Below, piece after piece: positions 21,601-32,825 of a DNA stretch of 64,000 nucleotides. Source of the stretch: Gonatopus flavifemur. Lineage: Eukaryota > Arthropoda > Insecta > Hymenoptera > Dryinidae. Below the pieces are notes generated by a model. That model was not told where the DNA came from, did not search any database, and saw only the letters and a list, made by a program, of their open reading frames with translations. Each line of letters starts with the position of its first letter. Positions within the stretch are counted from its first letter, which is position 1. The translations under genes were made by a program, and so were the position numbers. The DNA lies in assembly GCA_018340375.1 (NCBI GenBank), contig JAFFJZ010000007.1, forward strand, positions 28,866,001 through 28,930,000. The letters run 5' to 3'.

Positions 21601-24600
21601 TTCAATAAACGATTTAAACTTCAGCAACATTTGAAAAGCGTCAAATCCGGTCTTGGCACACTGAAAGCGATGCTTCCTAATGAAAAGAACGACGGAGAGT
21701 CGGCCAGGGCTGCGGGTGGTTCATATTAATCTGAACCATTTTGAGGTGGTCATGGAGAGTTTGATGCTGCTCATGAATGAGCAGACCCTCATCCAGGGAC
21801 CGTGGTTTACAAACCCATGTGAAAAAATTACACCAACTAGGTCTAAATTAGACATAAATTGTGCATGGAAATAGGCATGCAAAAACTATCAATGCTCTTT
21901 GAAGAGGGGACCAATGAATAAGTCATTTGTATACATGTATAGTTTTTCACGTTCATTTCCATACACAATTTATGTCCAATTTTGACCAAGCTATGTCTAA
22001 TTTTGTACATGAGAGGAACAAGGTTCATGGATTGAGAACAGAATACAGTAGGATCCGTGTTATCCGGGGTAAAATTTCCCCAGGAAATTACCAGGAGGAT
22101 ACCAGTATATGCTTTGGACCTCTTTTTCTATCATATAGGTTTGCCCCTTCCTAACCAACGTGCTCGAATGGTAAACGCTAGTGTCCTCCCAACAAATTTG
22201 TGTATGGATGTATATAGAACAAACGATCATCATCACGCGGGTTGCTGTTTGTAACTATAATTCACTTTTAGTCGTTTTTGACTCATTATATCGAAATACG
22301 GCGGGAAAAAAGTTCATGATCGCTTCAACTATTTTGACGTTTGGAAAAATGAATTAGTATTACGTTGAGAACTGATAGAAAAGCTAGTATATACATACAT
22401 ATACTGGCTACACTATTATACTACACTATACTATACTAGTGATGAATACGATACTAGCTTGACTATATATGAACGGGGTTACGCAATAACATCTTATCCA
22501 ACAAAAAAGAAAATCGCAATTTTCAACGTTAATGCACTTGATTATTATTAACTAGATACATTCAGCATGATGACTCGAATTTTGAAAAAAAAAACGTTGG
22601 TTAAGACGTTTTTGCGTGAAGCCATCCATGTATAATAGATATTACTATAGTAATATCATGTAATAAAAAGTAATGCGCATGCAACGATGATCGTTATTCG
22701 TTACATAAATGCTCAAATTTGTTGACAGAAATGATAATCAACGCGCTGAACAATGGTAAACGTTGCTCCGCTCCATGGTTTCTAATATTCAAGAATCACA
22801 ACACATTGACTGTACAATCTTGATCGATGTAATTTCAAAAGTGTCCCCAATCATGCCCATTGTACAAAGAATCGACAGTCAATGAAAGCGCGACGGTTAC
22901 CAATGCACAAAAAAACATTAAAAAATGAGTTACATTAAACTTAAATAAAACTCACCTTTATTTTTGAGATATCTACTTTCTCATCTAAATTCAACATCTT
23001 GGCTTTTTCATCTGATATAACTTTGAGGATTGGTGCCATGTCTTGAGCGTGTCTACATATTGGTCCAATTCCCAGCAACTGATTTTGCGCTTCGTTGTGA
23101 GTACTAGGATACTGTCCATCATTTGAAACCACACCTAATAATATTTTTTCATCATAAATACCTTATCATTTTTATTAAACTATACATACTTTTTTGTAGT
23201 TCAAATGTATAAAAAGTGACTATGATCTTTTTTAATATCTGTGAAAGCTAGACATTTCTAAATGTTTATTTCTGGTGCAATTCAGGTGTATTTATGGAGA
23301 GAAAGAAAAGATTTGCAAAGTTTTTCAAATAGTTGGTCAAACAGAAATATGAACAAAGAAATAATATTTTGATATTACAAATCATGAAATAATATTGTTC
23401 AACGTTCCAGAACTGTTATTTACCCTTGGAAGGTTTATGTCCAAAAACTCCGTTAAAGAAACATGGCATACGTATCGAACCACCAATATCTGATCCGATT
23501 CCCATGGGAGAACCTGCTGCAGCTTGTATACATCCTTCACCCCCAGATGATCCACCTACTATGTGTCTGAAATAAAAAGAATTCAATATTTCAATGAAAG
23601 GAAATTCGATTCAAGTTATTCATATTTCAAATGTATTCACACTGTAAGAAATATATGTAAAATTACATGCAACAAGTTTACCTAGCCTGTTCATGTAAAA
23701 TGTATTTCCACTAGAATTTTGGCAGTCTTTTTACCCTGTATGTCACCTGTGATTTCACATGAACACTATGATGGTAATTTTACAAGTACCAAGTACTAGT
23801 AAAATGAAATTATATCAATGTAAAATTACCGACTTTAATGATAATTTTACAAATACTTAGGACTGGTAAAATCGAATTACATGTACATGTCGATGTAAAA
23901 TTACTTGCATTCTGGTAAAATTACAGTGACATGTATGTGTGAATCCATTGGTGTGTGTAGTTGGTGATTTTTACATTAATGTATCATGTAATTTTACTGA
24001 TACTGTATAGGTGAATTCTGTTAGCATTTACATTCGATAACATTACTACCAAAATTTTTTACAGTGCAGTTATGTATCATTATGATATTGACCATGTAAG
24101 GAAGTGATAATGACATTTTTGTACATTTGTCATGGAATTCTAAAGAAAATGCTCTCTATAATGTACAAAACCTGATGTATACACTTGGTGTCTCAGATAA
24201 CTTGGCCACATCAAATAATACATGTTGAAAACGATAAAGTTAGCTGGGACACCTTGTATATCGTATATTTCATATTCAATCCATGATAACAGATATTATT
24301 TTTTTACAAATCCAGTTCAAACCCACGATCCTGATAGCAATAAAATCAAAGTGTTGAATTGATTGAAACAGATTTTATTTAGGCACACAAAAAGTAGGTA
24401 TCAAGCAAAATAAGGTATCCTGAATTCTGTTCAAAGCAAGTATCACAAAACACATTTCTTTTCGCGTTTGTCGAGTCATTGTTTTCAAGGTCAAGATTAG
24501 ATTTAGCTCAGTCCAAAGATATCATTGTGTAGAGTTGAATGATCCAGAATGAAAATAGAAAATGAATTCATCACGATTAACGAGGGATCAGAACAGATAC

Positions 24601-26887
24601 AGGAAAAGAGGTTTCAACGATATATGAATTTCAGAGATGTTCCCTGATTGATTTGGATTTACACGATTATTTGAAACATCGAATGATAATGACAGTTCAC
24701 TGGATTTGAAACTGATCATACTTAGGTCTCAATTTTCCATTTTTCATTCTTCATTTCTTTCACAGTAACTGTGAATCGATGTTTATCTGATAAGTTTTCA
24801 TTTTTATCGTGTTATCCTCAGACCAAAGATATGTCACTTAATTGAACGGAAAAACATTTTTAAATGTAGTTGATATCATAATTGATTCACATATCGATTC
24901 TAAAAAAATTGATTTGAGCATTGATGAAATTTTTGAAAAAAAAGTTACAAGATTTTTTTGCGAAAATCGAAGTGTTATATTTTTTTTGTTTTGCTTGAAT
25001 AGAAGAGAGGAACAACAAATTTTTTCCTTAGAATTGTGATTTTCATTATGTTTTTCCTGTTTCTTATGAAAAAAAAAAAAAAGTGAGACGCTGGAATAGA
25101 ATCCAAGGACACTATTGAAACGTAAGTGATAACTTTGTTTTCACGTATATTCATTTTTTCAGCAAGGATTATTTTGCTGTCCTAAAAGTTACAGCATGTT
25201 GTTGAAATCAAATAGAAAACAACGTGTTCCCCTTCTTCGAATAATAACTTGATTCAAATATGAATCACCTTAGAGAGATCATTGTTTATGGTGAAGTGAA
25301 AACTATTCTCTTCATCAACTTTCGATGCTACACAAAATTAAGTTTTCAAGCAATTATCTTGGTGTTTTTTTAAAAATATTTGTCAATATTGTATTTGATT
25401 CTGGTCCATAAATTAACACAATGTCACTAAATAATGGATCACAGAATAGTACAATAAATTAACGCAATTAGCATAATCAGTCGTTGCAGGAAATGTTTTG
25501 AAGAGTGAATAGTATTTCAATGAGTTAAGAAAAGAGAAAGCTTTCTATTCAAGTACGCAGTAAGAACAAACAATATCAGGGAAGATATATTCTATGAATG
25601 AAAAACAAACGGATACAAATTCACATCGAATATGGTCAGAAATTGGAGGATGACTTTTTTCATAAATTTCAATTTTCAATGAGGAAAAGATATCGTAATG
25701 TTCTCGCAAATGCATATGTTTTCTTTTATCAAAGGGAGGTTTGAATTATTTATTTCATGTCTTTATTTTATCTCAGTGATAAACTTGTGACAAAGCATCG
25801 TACTGAACAACTGTGGATTAACACAAATGGGTATTATTTCCATGGGAAATTCATTACTTTTGAACAGAAAACAAAAGAGATGAATAAGTAAAAATATTCT
25901 TCTAATGGAATACTGAAATGAAATACTTTTCGCTGTTCAAGGCAATGCATTCAAAATTGATATCATTTGACATATGATGTAATTAAAGTAATTGAAGAAA
26001 TGAAAGATATCACTCACAAGTCTTCCTGAATTCAATAATTTCTTAGAAATCATTCATATATGAAATTATATCTCTTACCTAGTGTTGTATGGATTTTTGG
26101 TGGTACCGTATAAACAATTGCTGCTTTCCCACCACATTGCTACTTCAGAAACATTCGTTGTTGCCAAAGGAATAGCTCCTGCAGCCCTCATCAGTCTTAT
26201 AACGTCAGCATCTTTGCTTGAAATAGTATGTTTACGACATAACAGACCAGCTGTTTGTCTCATACCCGTAATAGCAATACAATCCTAAAATGAGAAGTTG
26301 CAAAGAGAATGATTTAATGCATAATCTACCCAACACAACATTCCATGCTAATAGAACAAACCTTTGTCGTGAAAGGTACCCCGAAAAAGGGCTTTTCTTC
26401 CGCTAAATTATTTGGTACGGATAATGATTTCAACACCTCGTCACATTTTCGTGCCTCTCTCAGAGCTTCCTCAAAGCGATCTTCTACCACACAGTTTAAT
26501 ATCGGCTGGATCTCTTTGATTCTGTCAATGTATGATTGCACCACTTGTTCAGAAGTAAGCTGAACAGAATAAACAATATCTCATTATCGCAGGAGAATTG
26601 TGACAAAAGAAAAATCTGTCACATCCAGGATGCGTATGCTTCATATTAGAAATATGATCTATCAACGTGATTCAACTCACTTGTTTATTTCTTATTTTCA
26701 GAGCTAAGGTGGTTGCACTATGGAGGAGAGTTAAGTCTTTGATAGGTGGCTGTGTCTCTGCTGGACCACTAATATGTGCAACTAACAGAAATATCCCCCT
26801 ACCGATGAATTCGACGATACGATGTAGAATATTCAAAATTCTTCCTTGGATTTTGATTCTACTCTGCATTTTGTCCTTACTTTTCAT
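18643..26887 (-). CDS. Fatty-acid amide hydrolase 2-like amidase
   Basis: Eight coding exons join in frame on the - strand: 26887-26681, 26559-26362, 26284-26079, 23566-23424, 23134-22956, 19448-19059, 18987-18805, 18741-18643. They give 534 aa, the normal length for FAAH2. A hydrophobic segment at residues about 17-42 would anchor it in a membrane. The amidase-signature triad is intact: Lys135 in GVPFTTK, Ser210 in GGSSGGEG and nucleophile Ser234 in SDIGGSIR. The 75- and 24-residue spacings equal those of FAAH (Lys142-Ser217-Ser241). In this family the enzyme hydrolyses fatty-acid amides such as anandamide or oleamide. C-terminal motifs include [23 protein letters not shown] and GLPIGIQV. 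The two longest introns (2.5 and 3.5 kb) hold transposons. The function is inferred from family. Confidence 0.93.
20140..21263. mobile_element. CCC/GGG-class composite element, AA duplication, AGATATCT motif
   Basis: Termini CCCAAACAGACACG and CGTGCTGTGTGGG are flanked by AA (20138-20139, 21264-21265). The outer 150-200 bp on each side is filled with AGATATCTT, AGATGTCTT and TTCTTAAAGA motifs in both orientations. The middle (about 20330-20990) is unique sequence containing a tRNA-like module on the - strand. It is collinear with 29729-31267 (minus the insertion there), so this is one family. It sits in intron 5 of the amidase gene. Confidence 0.78.
20445..20515 (-). ncRNA. tRNA-derived pol III box pair inside the composite element
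   Basis: Read on the - strand: CTATAGCTCAGGTCACTGAAGCG (A-box region), then CGGGTTCGATTCCCGC, a perfect TpsiC-arm-like B box with its stem pairs. The acceptor stem does not pair (GTCTCTA against AACCTCA), so it is not a working tRNA but looks tRNA-derived. A homologous module lies at 30045-30112. Confidence 0.6.
21423..21628. repeat. GAAGTTTGAATCGTT repeat family, copy 2
   Basis: Terminal inverted repeats GAAGTTTGAATCGTTTATAG and ATAAACGATTTAAACTTC enclose a 210-bp body that matches 18114-18325 nearly throughout. It lies just downstream of the composite element at 20140-21263, in the same amidase intron. Confidence 0.7.
22094..22189. mobile_element. Short TTAA-type MITE, copy D
   Basis: Ends GAGGATACCAGTATATGC and GCTAGTGTCCTCC, with the core TCTATCATATAGG...AACCAACGTGC, match copy C (7026-7120) along the full length. 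The left flank is TTAC rather than TTAA, so the target site has decayed. Confidence 0.62.
22380..22475. repeat. Imperfect TATAC/ACTATA microsatellite
   Basis: Reiterated ATACATACATATAC, CTACACTATAC and ACTATACTAGTG units in an intron. It is simple low-complexity sequence with no other feature. Confidence 0.4.
23640..24066. mobile_element. CACTGTAA-class element, CA duplication, private motif GTAAAATTAC
   Basis: The ends CACTGTAAGAAATATATG and ATTTTTTACAGTG are flanked by CA on both sides (23638-23639 and 24067-24068). The 427-bp interior repeats GTAAAATTAC four times and GTAATTTTAC three times, with further near matches. There is no coding capacity. It lies in the amidase intron between exons 3 and 4. 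Confidence 0.75.
24070..26060. other. Intronic non-coding stretch (amidase intron 3)
   Basis: I see no further gene. It contains A and T homopolymers (for example 25066-25081) and frames under 70 codons without motifs. The small + strand frames facing 26082-26563 are shadows of amidase exons. Confidence 0.45.
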
Positions 26888-26894
26888 TTGCCCA

Positions 26895-27849
26895 CTGTAA
26901 TTTAAAACAATAGTTGGAACGAAGAAATATTTTCAACATGAGAATGATAAAAATGTGTACAAACTGAATGTTGGCGGGTCATATTTTAAAATGTATGTAA
27001 TACATATTCATTAGAATATTTATCACATGTTTATATATTTTTTTATCCGATGAATTATCATGTTATATAAATGAAGTCAATAATGAGAAATTTTTTATTG
27101 ACGAACGTCATCAAAAATGTATTCCGTAAAAAAAACAAACAAGTCAAAATAAAACTTTTTTATGGTCTAATAGAAGACTTTTAATTGCGATGAAGTAGGA
27201 TTTGTGAGTCACGTCGAACGTTCTCAAGAGTCAAATATGTCAAATGAAACGTGAGCTTTGAATTACAACCAGCGACGTTGAAAATAACAGTAAATTGAAA
27301 ATGGTGAGGCAATAAAAGATTTTTCCATAGCGTCAAGAAATTTATATGAAATGTTTCATTTTCTCTTTTGTCGAACGCCTCGTGCTGTTGAAAAATAAAA
27401 GTTCCTTCTTCATGTCATTTGCAAAAGCCTGTTTTTAAGATCGTTCAAACCGGTTTAAATATGTAAACAGTGAACGATACAAAGGATGAATAATAATTCT
27501 AACATGGATCATTCGACATAGAAAATAAATGATAAAATGGAGATATAGATCAAAACATCAATTGTCCAAGAAAAAATATTTCAAAACATAAATCAATTAC
27601 AAGCAACTCGACTGAAGTTTGTTACTGGAGAAAACTCGTCAAAGAGGTAATGATAATAAATGTCAATAACTACATCTGTTATTACAGATTTTTTTCTGTT
27701 TTTCGATGTATTAATATAAATAATTAATTCGTTTAAAGAATGAGTCACCAAATTAAATATTCTAATGTCGATAAATTGTTTCACATAAAACGACATATCA
27801 TTCGTTTATTATCCAACTATTCAACAAGTAAATTGATAACCCTACTTAC
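26895..27849 (-). other. Candidate intron in the 5' UTR of the amidase gene
   Basis: On the - strand a good acceptor (TTTTAAATTACAG) lies 7 bp upstream of the start codon. A strong donor (ACC then GTAAGTAGG) lies at 27849. If both are used, a non-coding first exon runs from about 28110 to 27850, and the ATG-bearing exon begins at 26894. This is inferred from splice signals only. Confidence 0.4.
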
Positions 27850-28069
27850 GGTTCGTATTGTGATGTCAAGTGACAGATAGTTATCAATGAAGATGCTTTG
27901 AGAAATTTTATTCTGTTTTAAACGTTAGACGGTTGGATGTTGTGTAAATATACTTCACCAAAAATAAGAGATATACTGAATTATTCATATAAAATTCATT
28001 GACAGGAAGATTGACATTGCGCGAAAGGTTTCTATAGATTTTTGGTAACCATACAAAACATATCAAAAC

Positions 28070-28215
28070 ACATAGAACATCTTTTCCCGGCACTGTGCTG
28101 GTGAGTAGCAGTGAGTGGTTGACTCTTCAACGGAGTGCGCTGTGGATTTCTCATGCGCACGTTCTCGATCGCAGGGGCGGCTCTAGGAATACGACGTGGG
28201 GGTAATTTTTTTCAA
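28070..28215 (-). promoter_or_regulatory. GC-richer candidate promoter region of the amidase gene
   Basis: This stretch (CCCGGCACTGTGCTGG, GTGCGCTGTGG, CATGCGCACG, CGCAGGGGCGG) stands out against AT-rich flanks. It lies about 220-360 bp upstream of the candidate 5' UTR donor. No TATA box is apparent. Direction and use are inferred from position alone. Confidence 0.3.
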
Positions 28216-28578
28216 AGCGCTGCTAAATTTGTATATGATGATAAGGTGTTTACGATAAAAAAAAAAACAGTGGAATTTGTTGTCGGTTCGTTCCATTTTA
28301 TATTTGACGATGAATCAAGGAGAAGACTTGCACTCGGGAATTCTCGTTTACTTATATTTACTTGTATTTTGAAAGAGTTTTCTTCGTGTGTTTGTGTATT
28401 CAAAAAAAGCAAAGCGATTTTTGGAGTACTTGTTCTTCATTTTGTTTTCATTCTCGGAAAAAAATGAGCCCACACAACACAAATGTTCTTGCAGAAAATA
28501 TTATTGAAGAACAATAACGGAGTTCTTGAACTGTTTGAATTACGTTCCCTTAGGGAAATTCATTTCATTCTGACCACA

Positions 28579-29133
28579 CCCTGGCGAAAAAACGGCGTGC
28601 ACATAAAGTTCAAACAGCGTACCAATAACGTGATTCTGGCCAATATACGTTCAATGCACGCTTACTTCAATATAAGCGTGAGTACAGCGTGCATGAACGC
28701 TTTTCTTCACCCAGCCAGCAAAGTGCTACCAAATTCACGTTTCCGCTACTAGCAGTGCTAGTGGTAGCAACGTAGTAGCTTTTTCATTACCGTGAGACTG
28801 CATGCTACCATAACATCTACATGATTTAATTTATAACGTAGGACTACCTCAGCGCTACCAGTATCATCAGGAAGCGCTACCAAGTAATGCTCCTAGTAAA
28901 AATACTATCAAGTCGCTCCTATTCCCATACATAAATGAAGCCATATATGTACAGAAGATTTTTAACTGTATAAGTGAATGGTAGCACCACTGCCAGGAGC
29001 GCTGCCTTGATTTTGTTGGCTGGGCACGCTCGATCCACGCTCAACTGCGCCAATTGACTCTTAATACACTCTCATGTGACGGTAATAACACTCCTATGCG
29101 ACGCTCCAAATGCACGCTTTATTTTCACCAGGG
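28579..29133. mobile_element. CCC/GGG-class element, CA duplication, with nested copy
   Basis: Ends CCCTGGCGAAAAAACGGCGTG and GCACGCTTTATTTTCACCAGGG are inverted repeats flanked by CA (28577-28578, 29134-29135). The interior repeats GCACGCT/AGCGTG in both orientations. A second element (28710-29024) is inserted in it, also at CA. Confidence 0.75.
28710..29024. mobile_element. CCC/GGG-class element, CA duplication, private motif GCGCTACCA
   Basis: Ends CCCAGCCAGCAAAGTGC and TTTTGTTGGCTGGG, with CA on each side (28708-28709, 29025-29026). Inside, (A)GTGCTACCA, AGCGCTACCA and GGTAGCA recur about ten times in both orientations. 315 bp, non-coding. Confidence 0.78.
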
Positions 29134-29237
29134 CAACGCTTCACTTTTCCTCCAATTTTTTGGGGAAAAAATGAAACGCTTGGTCAAAATGGCGTAAATT
29201 TTCTGAGAGATTCGTTTCAGAGAACGTTTTTTCCTCA

Positions 29238-29344
29238 CCCAGATAACACCAAGGTGCGTAGAATATTCTCTGAACGTTCCTAGAATATTTAAACGTCCTA
29301 CAAACATTCTCAGAACGTTTGACGAAGATTTTGTGTTACTAGGG
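29238..29344. mobile_element. CCC/GGG-class element, CA duplication, 107 bp
   Basis: CCCAGATAACACCAAGG and TTTTGTGTTACTAGGG, flanked by CA (29236-29237 and 29345-29346). The interior has GAACGTTC / AGAATATT motifs in both orientations. Confidence 0.7.
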
Positions 29345-30044
29345 CACAATATTGTGAACATTTATCGCGTTCTGTAGAAGATATCAAACCCAACAAACAA
29401 GAAGATATCTATTTGTATTCAAAGAATGTCTTAAAATCATGAAAGATATCTTGGAAGACTTTCGTGAAGATATCTTTTCGACATTTAAAAGATGTCTTAT
29501 GCAACAAATTTCAACAAGTTTGAGATATCGCAAAAAGATCTTGCAAAAGATACGTTTGACATATGTGGAAGACATCTTTTAGATACCTCAAGATATGTTT
29601 TGGATGTCTATAAGACATCTTTTTGGAATCATTAGGACATCCCAGACAGCACAGAAGGATCACCAACGAGTTCTGAAGAAGGAACATGGCGTGACTTCCC
29701 AGTGAACACTCATGAGAGGAAGAGCTCTCCCAACTAACATTCAGACATCTTAAAGATATCTTTAAGAAGTCTCAACGCGTTTGTAAGAAGTCTTAAAAAA
29801 CGTTCTAAAAGATACCGAAACGAATCCTAAAAGATGTCTTATGAAACACGTATAGAATTCGAAAAGATATCTTCGAAAAGATTAAGAGTTCTTAAAGATG
29901 TCTTGGAGAATTCATAAAAACGTCTTGGAAGACTGTTGAATTTGTTCACAAAAAAATTCTTAACCTTTTCTATTTCCTTTCCCTCCTGTTTCTTCAACTG
30001 CTCTCGCGTTCCGATAAAGTTTACCTGATTTCGACCCTTGTTGT

Positions 30045-30112
30045 TGCGGGAATCGAACCCATTCAGTTGACGATATATTTACGCCTCAGTCACTTGAGCT
30101 GTACGTACAACA
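30045..30112 (-). ncRNA. tRNA-derived pol III box pair, second copy
   Basis: The - strand reads CAGCTCAAGTGACTGAGGCG, then about 25 bp later GGGTTCGATTCCCGC. The B box is perfect. The segment lines up with 20445-20515, including the flanking GTTGCGGGAATCGAACCC, so it was part of the element before the two copies separated. Confidence 0.55.
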
Positions 30113-30299
30113 TGGTAGAGACGCCCATAATTGTCGATATGACATAATGAAATATGTCAGCGGTGTCCAGTTTCAAAGTGAAAATGATCTTTTGAACAAA
30201 CTGTTATCACATGAATAAATATCAAAAGAGTTGAATGTACTTACAAATAGAAATGATGAATAAATTTAGTGGAACATATTTAGAAATCAATTCTGTGTT

Positions 30300-30725
30300 C
30301 CCAGACAGCACAGAAAGTTCTCTGGATGTTTTATAAACATAATCTTGGTCCCGCGTGTGTTGGTGCCCAAGGCACATATTTTCCAAATGTTTAGAGTACC
30401 TTCGCTTTTGATGCACATGAATACGTACCAAGCACGTTCTTTTCATATACTACGGGACGTTCTTTCCGCGTTTTCTAAACGTGCTTCCATGAAAACTAAC
30501 CTTTCAAAAACATATGTGCAACGCCGTGGAACGTTGTGAAAACCTTTCCTTGAATACGTCTCAAGAACATTGCAAGAAGACATGAATAGAACTAAACGGG
30601 ACATTTGCATGTTCCTGCGACATACATGCGACGTTTTTAGAACATCATGAGACGTTATTTGCACGTTCTCTGTGTAATCAAGCACGTTTTCGGAACGTCC
30701 AGAAAACCTCCCGGTGCTGTATGGG
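30300..30725. mobile_element. CCC/GGG-class element, TT duplication, private motif ACGTTC
   Basis: CCCAGACAGCACAGAAAG and CCCGGTGCTGTATGGG are inverted ends flanked by TT (30298-30299, 30726-30727). GAACGT, CACGTTCT and ACGTTTT motifs recur in both orientations. 426 bp. Confidence 0.75.
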
Positions 30726-31587
30726 TTCTAATGGTCGTTAATATTTCGCGAATACCGCAGATTCTTTCTAAAGTATTTCTGACGAATTGTTGCGAAGTGG
30801 ATATTCGGTAATTTTATTGTGCACGTCATAAAGCGACAAAATCGTACTTTTTACAAACTTTCAAATTTCTTGATATCTCAATGATTGGTTCAAGCTTTTA
30901 ATTCATGGATGGAATCACCTCTTTTGCAATACGATTGTAATAACAGGTACATTCAAAGTTTCATTCTGTGTTATTCATGATCATGTGCTCATATAACCTC
31001 AAAGCTGCTGAAAAATTTATCTTCTTAAACGTGTCTTAATCAAGACATTTTTCAGATATCTCCTCAAGACTTCTAAAAGATATCTTCAAGAACTCTTCAA
31101 TAACGTTCTTGAAGATCTCTGAATCAAGACATCTTTTAGAAATCTTTTACAAGATGTCTTTCCAACACTTCTAAGAGATATCTTTAAGAAGTGTTCAAGA
31201 AAGTTCTTAAAGATCTCTCAATTAAGTATTCTTTTAGATATCTTCAAGAATTGAAATGTTAGTTGGGCTGTTAATGTTATATTGATATCTGAATGGTATC
31301 ATTTTTCTGAGATCTCAGAAAAAAATCCTCTTAAAGAGTTCGTTCGGATAACATTCTGGCAATCTCTTATTTTCCTCAGAAATCGACGCATCTGATAACA
31401 TTCTGTTATCTTCATGTTGACCTTCTGAAAGGTCTATCTGACCTCTTATACATATTTAGGAGGTCTTTAAGAGCTCCGGATGATAACGTATTGTTCACTG
31501 AGTTTTGCCCTTCTTACTTAGACAATTTTCAAGATTTGTAACAGATATCATTCAGAAACCCTTTCAAGATGTCTTTTAGACTATGCT

Positions 31588-31872
31588 CCCTGATAACACA
31601 CGAAGAATTCTTTTTCAAAATCAAGTATAGAATTCTTCAAGAACTCTTCGAACTAATGAATTCATGGAGAGCTTTGGAGGAGTTCAATGTTGGGGACATT
31701 AACGAGTTCTTTGAGAATGCTGAAACTATTGTTTGAGTACTCTCAAAGAACTCGTTAATGTTCCAAACATTAAACTCCTCCAGAGCTTTTTATGAATTCA
31801 TTAATTCGAAAAGAGTTCTTGAAAAACTCTATTCTTGTTTTTGAAAAAGAATTTCATCGTGTGTTATTTGGG
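31588..31872. mobile_element. CCC/GGG-class fold-back element, 285 bp
   Basis: Ends CCCTGATAACACACGAAGA and TTCATCGTGTGTTATTTGGG. The arms pair for about 130 bp, including GAATTCATGGAGAGCTTTGG / AGAGCTTTTTATGAATTC, and the centre holds GTACTCTCAAAGAACTCG. Flanks are CT and TT, so the duplication is imperfect. Confidence 0.65.
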
Positions 31873-32256
31873 TTGATTCGATATCTAAAAGATATCTTTC
31901 AGAAATATCTCAAAGACATGCTCTAACATTTCTTGAAGATGTCTAAGAGATATATCATTTCCATATATCTTGAAGATATCCCTTTTGTGACGTCGTTTAG
32001 ATATCTAAAAGACATCCTCTCGATGTGTCCAAAAGATGTCTTTCTAAAGATATCTTGTAGATGTCTTCAAGACTGTCGGCGTTTGTTGGGAAATGTCCCA
32101 GATATATCCCCAAGAGAACACAGACCTTTTAGGTTCAATGTAGGTTCATTGTTACGTACATTCACGCTTATGGAATGTTCAGTGGACCAACCCTAGTAGA
32201 AATCATTCTAGGCCCTCCTCCACCCCTTGATTGGCGCTATCGAGACAGACTAGGCG

Positions 32257-32637
32257 CCCGTACAGCACAACCACCGTTCCTCCACCTGGGACTTCGGTGT
32301 AATGGAAGTGGAGAATTGGTAGAGTAATGGGAGCCGTGGAAATAAGGGAGAGTCTCCGTTAAGGCAACAGAGAGGCGACGGAGAAATGTCCGCCCCCTGT
32401 ATTTTCAGTGAAACCTAAATTCGTGAATTTATACATTCAGATTTGGTTACGTAAATGCACCAATAAGAATTATATCGAAAATACAGGGGGCGGACATTTC
32501 TCCGTCACCTCTCCGTTGCCTCAACGGAGACTCTCCCTTATTTCTCCCTTATTTCCACAGCTCCCATTTCTCCACCAATTCTCCACCTCCAGTCCACCGA
32601 AGTCCTAGGTGGAGGATCGGTGGTTGTGCTGTACGGG
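32257..32637. mobile_element. Fold-back element with CCCGTACAGCACAACC ends, 381 bp
   Basis: The two arms (32257-32404 and about 32482-32637) are near-complete complements, including GGAGAATTGG, AAATAAGGGAGAGTCTCCG and GGGGGCGGACATTTCTCCG. The flanking dinucleotides do not match. A third, single arm lies at about 33620-33787. GC content is higher than in the surroundings. Confidence 0.72.
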
Positions 32638-32643
32638 TTCACA

Positions 32644-32825
32644 CACGGAGAAAATATTTCATTAAATATTATAGTGTACCACCGGATTAGGGCGCCACAT
32701 CGGTTTCTTCGAGAAAAATTACTGTGTGATTCTATGCAACCACATAGTAATTTTTCTCGAAGAAACCGATGTGGCGCCCTGATCCGGTGGTACACTGTCA
32801 TATTTAATGAAATATTTTCTCCGTG
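32644..32825. mobile_element. CACGGAGAAA-class hairpin, CA duplication, 182 bp
   Basis: CACGGAGAAAATATTTCATT and AATGAAATATTTTCTCCGTG, flanked by CA (32642-32643, 32826-32827). The arms pair over about 85 bp, including GGCGCCACATCGGTTTC / GAAACCGATGTGGCGCC. It appears to have landed in the first bases of the next element's terminus. Confidence 0.78.

Larger units (their letters stand above)
29729..31267. mobile_element. CCC/GGG-class composite element, CT duplication
   Basis: Termini CCCAACTAACATT and AATGTTAGTTGGG are perfect 13-bp complements flanked by CT (29727-29728, 31268-31269). Its layout repeats the 20140-21263 element: AGATATCT-rich ends around a unique core with a - strand tRNA-like module. 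The core is split by the 30300-30725 insertion. Confidence 0.8.
29389..32090. mobile_element. CCC/GGG-class outer element, AA duplication, 2.7 kb with nested insertions
   Basis: Outer termini CCCAACAAAC and GTTTGTTGGG are perfect complements flanked by AA (29387-29388, 32091-32092). The subterminal 240 bp on each side repeats AGATATCT, AGATGTCTT and AAGACATCTT. Inside are the elements at 29729-31267 (itself holding 30300-30725) and 31588-31872, plus a solo CCCAGACAGCACAG end at 29641. No transposase is present. Confidence 0.72.

Noticed and set aside
28135..28467. 110-codon frame next to the GC-richer patch
   Set aside because: No recognisable domain and unremarkable composition. It starts inside the candidate promoter of the oppositely oriented amidase gene, with no splice partner.
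29389..32090. CRISPR-like array suggested by regularly recurring AGATATCTT motifs
   Set aside because: Spacing is irregular, units are diverged and in both orientations, there are no spacers of uniform length and no cas genes, and the context is eukaryotic.
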